NCBI RefSeq assembly: GCF_937888285.1
Contig: NZ_CALART010000089.1
Span: 33,522-97,521, forward strand
DNA length: 64,000 bases
Direction of reading: 5' to 3'
Source of the DNA: an uncultured Aquimonas sp.
GTDB taxonomy: Bacteria; Pseudomonadota; Gammaproteobacteria; Xanthomonadales; Xanthomonadaceae
Below are positions 62,806-64,000 of this stretch, piece by piece (the stretch's first letter is position 1; each line of letters opens with the position of its first letter). A program made the translations under genes and the position numbers. The notes below the pieces were generated by a model that saw only the letters and a list, made by a program, of their open reading frames with translations, had not been told where the DNA came from and did no database searches.

Positions 62806-64000
62806 ATGGCCATCGAAAAGCAGGAACAGCAGTCCGAGATCAAGCAGCTCATCCAAAAGGGCCGCGAGCAGGGCTATCTGACCTATTCCGAAATCAACGA
62901 TCTGCTGCCCGACGACGTCGTCGAATCCGAGCAGATCGAAGACATCATCGGAATGATCAACGACATGGGCATCGCGGTGCACGAAGTTGCGCCGGATGCC
63001 GAAACGCTGCTGCTGGCCGAAGGCTCGCGCGGCACCGACGACGACACCGCGACGGAAGAAGCCGTGGCCGCGCTGTCTTCGCTGGATTCCGAAGCCGGCC
63101 GCACCACTGACCCCGTGCGCATGTACATGCGCGAGATGGGCACGGTCGAGCTGCTGACGCGCGAGGGCGAAATCGCCATCGCCAAGCGCATCGAGGAGGG
63201 CCTGCTGCAGGTACAGGGCGCGCTGGCCAGCTTCCCGTGGTCCGTGCAGATGCTGCTGGAAGACTACGACCAGCACCTCGAAGGCAAGAAGCGCCTCAAC
63301 GAGATCGTCGTCGGCTTCCTTGATGCCATCGACGAGCCGGTGCCCGAGCCGGTGGCCGTCGCCGACGACGCCGAGGTCGAGGACGAGGAAGAGGAAGAGG
63401 TCGCCGAGGACGACGCCGACGCCAGCCCCGCCGACACCGGCCCGGACCCGGCCGAAGTCGCCCGCCGCATGGACGAACTGCGCGGCCTGTACGCCAAGTT
63501 CCAGAAGGGCCACGGCAAGGTCGGCCCGGCCGACAAGAAGGTCATCAAGCTGCGCGAGGAGATGGCCGAGATCTTCCTCACGCTGAAGCTGCACCCGCTG
63601 CAGATGGAAGGCTTCGTGCGCAAGCTGCGCGAGGTGGTCGGCGAGATCCGCGGCCACGAGCGCGCGATCACCGACCTCTGCGTGCGCCAGGCCAAGATGC
63701 CGCGCAAGGATTTCCTGCGTACCTTCCCCGGTGCCGAGACCGATCTGACCTGGGCGGACGAGATGATCCGCCGCAAGCAGAAGTGGTCGTCCGGCCTGCG
63801 CGAGGTCAAGGACCAGGTGGTCGCCGAGCAGGAGCGCATGGCCGGCCTTGAGCAGGCGCTGTCGCTCTCGCTGTCGGACATCAAGGAAATCAACCGCACC
63901 ATGGCCATCGGCGAGGCCAAGGCGCGCAAGGCGAAGAAGGAGATGGTCGAGGCCAACCTGCGCCTGGTGATCTCGATCGCCAAGAAGTACACCAACCGCG
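62806..64000 (+). CDS. rpoD: RNA polymerase primary sigma factor RpoD, 3' end beyond window
   Basis: The first 398 residues of sigma-70. Region 1.1 is at the N-terminus (SEIKQLIQKGREQGYLTYSEI), region 1.2 at about 103-135 (DPVRMYMREMGTVELLTREGE). A non-conserved acidic stretch (DEEEEEVAEDDAD) lies around 195-207, and the start of region 2 (EANLRLVISIAKKYTNR) is at the window edge. Length and acidic insert fit gammaproteobacterial RpoD. The start at 62806 (MAIEKQEQQSE) fits the family. Confidence 0.95.
   Translation, partial: MAIEKQEQQSEIKQLIQKGREQGYLTYSEINDLLPDDVVESEQIEDIIGMINDMGIAVHEVAPDAETLLLAEGSRGTDDDTATEEAVAALSSLDSEAGRTTDPVRMYMREMGTVELLTREGEIAIAKRIEEGLLQVQGALASFPWSVQMLLEDYDQHLEGKKRLNEIVVGFLDAIDEPVPEPVAVADDAEVEDEEEEEVAEDDADASPADTGPDPAEVARRMDELRGLYAKFQKGHGKVGPADKKVIKLREEMAEIFLTLKLHPLQMEGFVRKLREVVGEIRGHERAITDLCVRQAKMPRKDFLRTFPGAETDLTWADEMIRRKQKWSSGLREVKDQVVAEQERMAGLEQALSLSLSDIKEINRTMAIGEAKARKAKKEMVEANLRLVISIAKKYTNR

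Overview
The window is GC-rich (about 70 % by eye) chromosomal DNA of a gammaproteobacterium, most probably of the order Xanthomonadales (Lysobacterales). The main reason is gene order: a complete dcw division and wall cluster (mraZ-rsmH-ftsL-ftsI-murE-murF-mraY-ftsW-murG-murC-ddl-ftsQ-ftsA-ftsZ) followed by lpxC, dciA, an M23 peptidase, secA and a MutT-ThiE fusion, with rpoD, a TonB receptor and a class I aldolase nearby. Family and genus cannot be fixed from this sequence. No rRNA, tRNA or CRISPR was seen.

Layout. 1-9.9 kb: a TonB-dependent receptor (its 3' end runs off the window), a TauE/SafE exporter, a soluble lytic transglycosylase, a lipoprotein, a soluble chemotaxis-type receptor, class I fructose-bisphosphate aldolase and a TonB protein. 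10-32 kb: mutT-thiE, secA, M23 peptidase, dciA, lpxC and the dcw cluster, nearly all on the minus strand. The genes from rsmH to ftsA mostly overlap by 1-11 nt (ATGA, GTGA or TGATG junctions), so they look like one translationally coupled unit driven from a good promoter upstream of mraZ. 32-36 kb: ELM1-like protein, RutE-like nitroreductase, YceI and MetY.

36.3-43 kb is an accessory island, visibly less GC-rich in places. It holds a DNA methyltransferase that converges on a three-gene operon: an SMC/Rad50-like ABC ATPase with a zinc-hook-like CxxC pair, a small middle protein, and a protein with a PD-(D/E)XK-like signature. This has the architecture of an ABC-three-component (Lamassu-like) anti-phage system. 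It is followed by a HipA-like kinase plus DUF3037 pair. This is the most interesting part of the window.

43-64 kb: an unrecognised membrane-anchored protein, an LprI-like protein, a zinc-finger protein, LPS/O-antigen genes (glycosyltransferase, WaaL-type ligase), a mutarotase disrupted in frame by a REP-like pair, a tandem array of roughly 0.2-kb repeats, an NtrX-like regulator lacking GAFTGA, a glycosyltransferase, a trkH-trkA-trkH potassium uptake cluster, a Fic AMPylase-type protein, two bacterial-PH-domain membrane proteins, an LpxL-type acyltransferase, dtd and the start of rpoD. Dispersed repeats (a 160-bp element in two copies, each beginning at a stop codon) link distant parts of the window.
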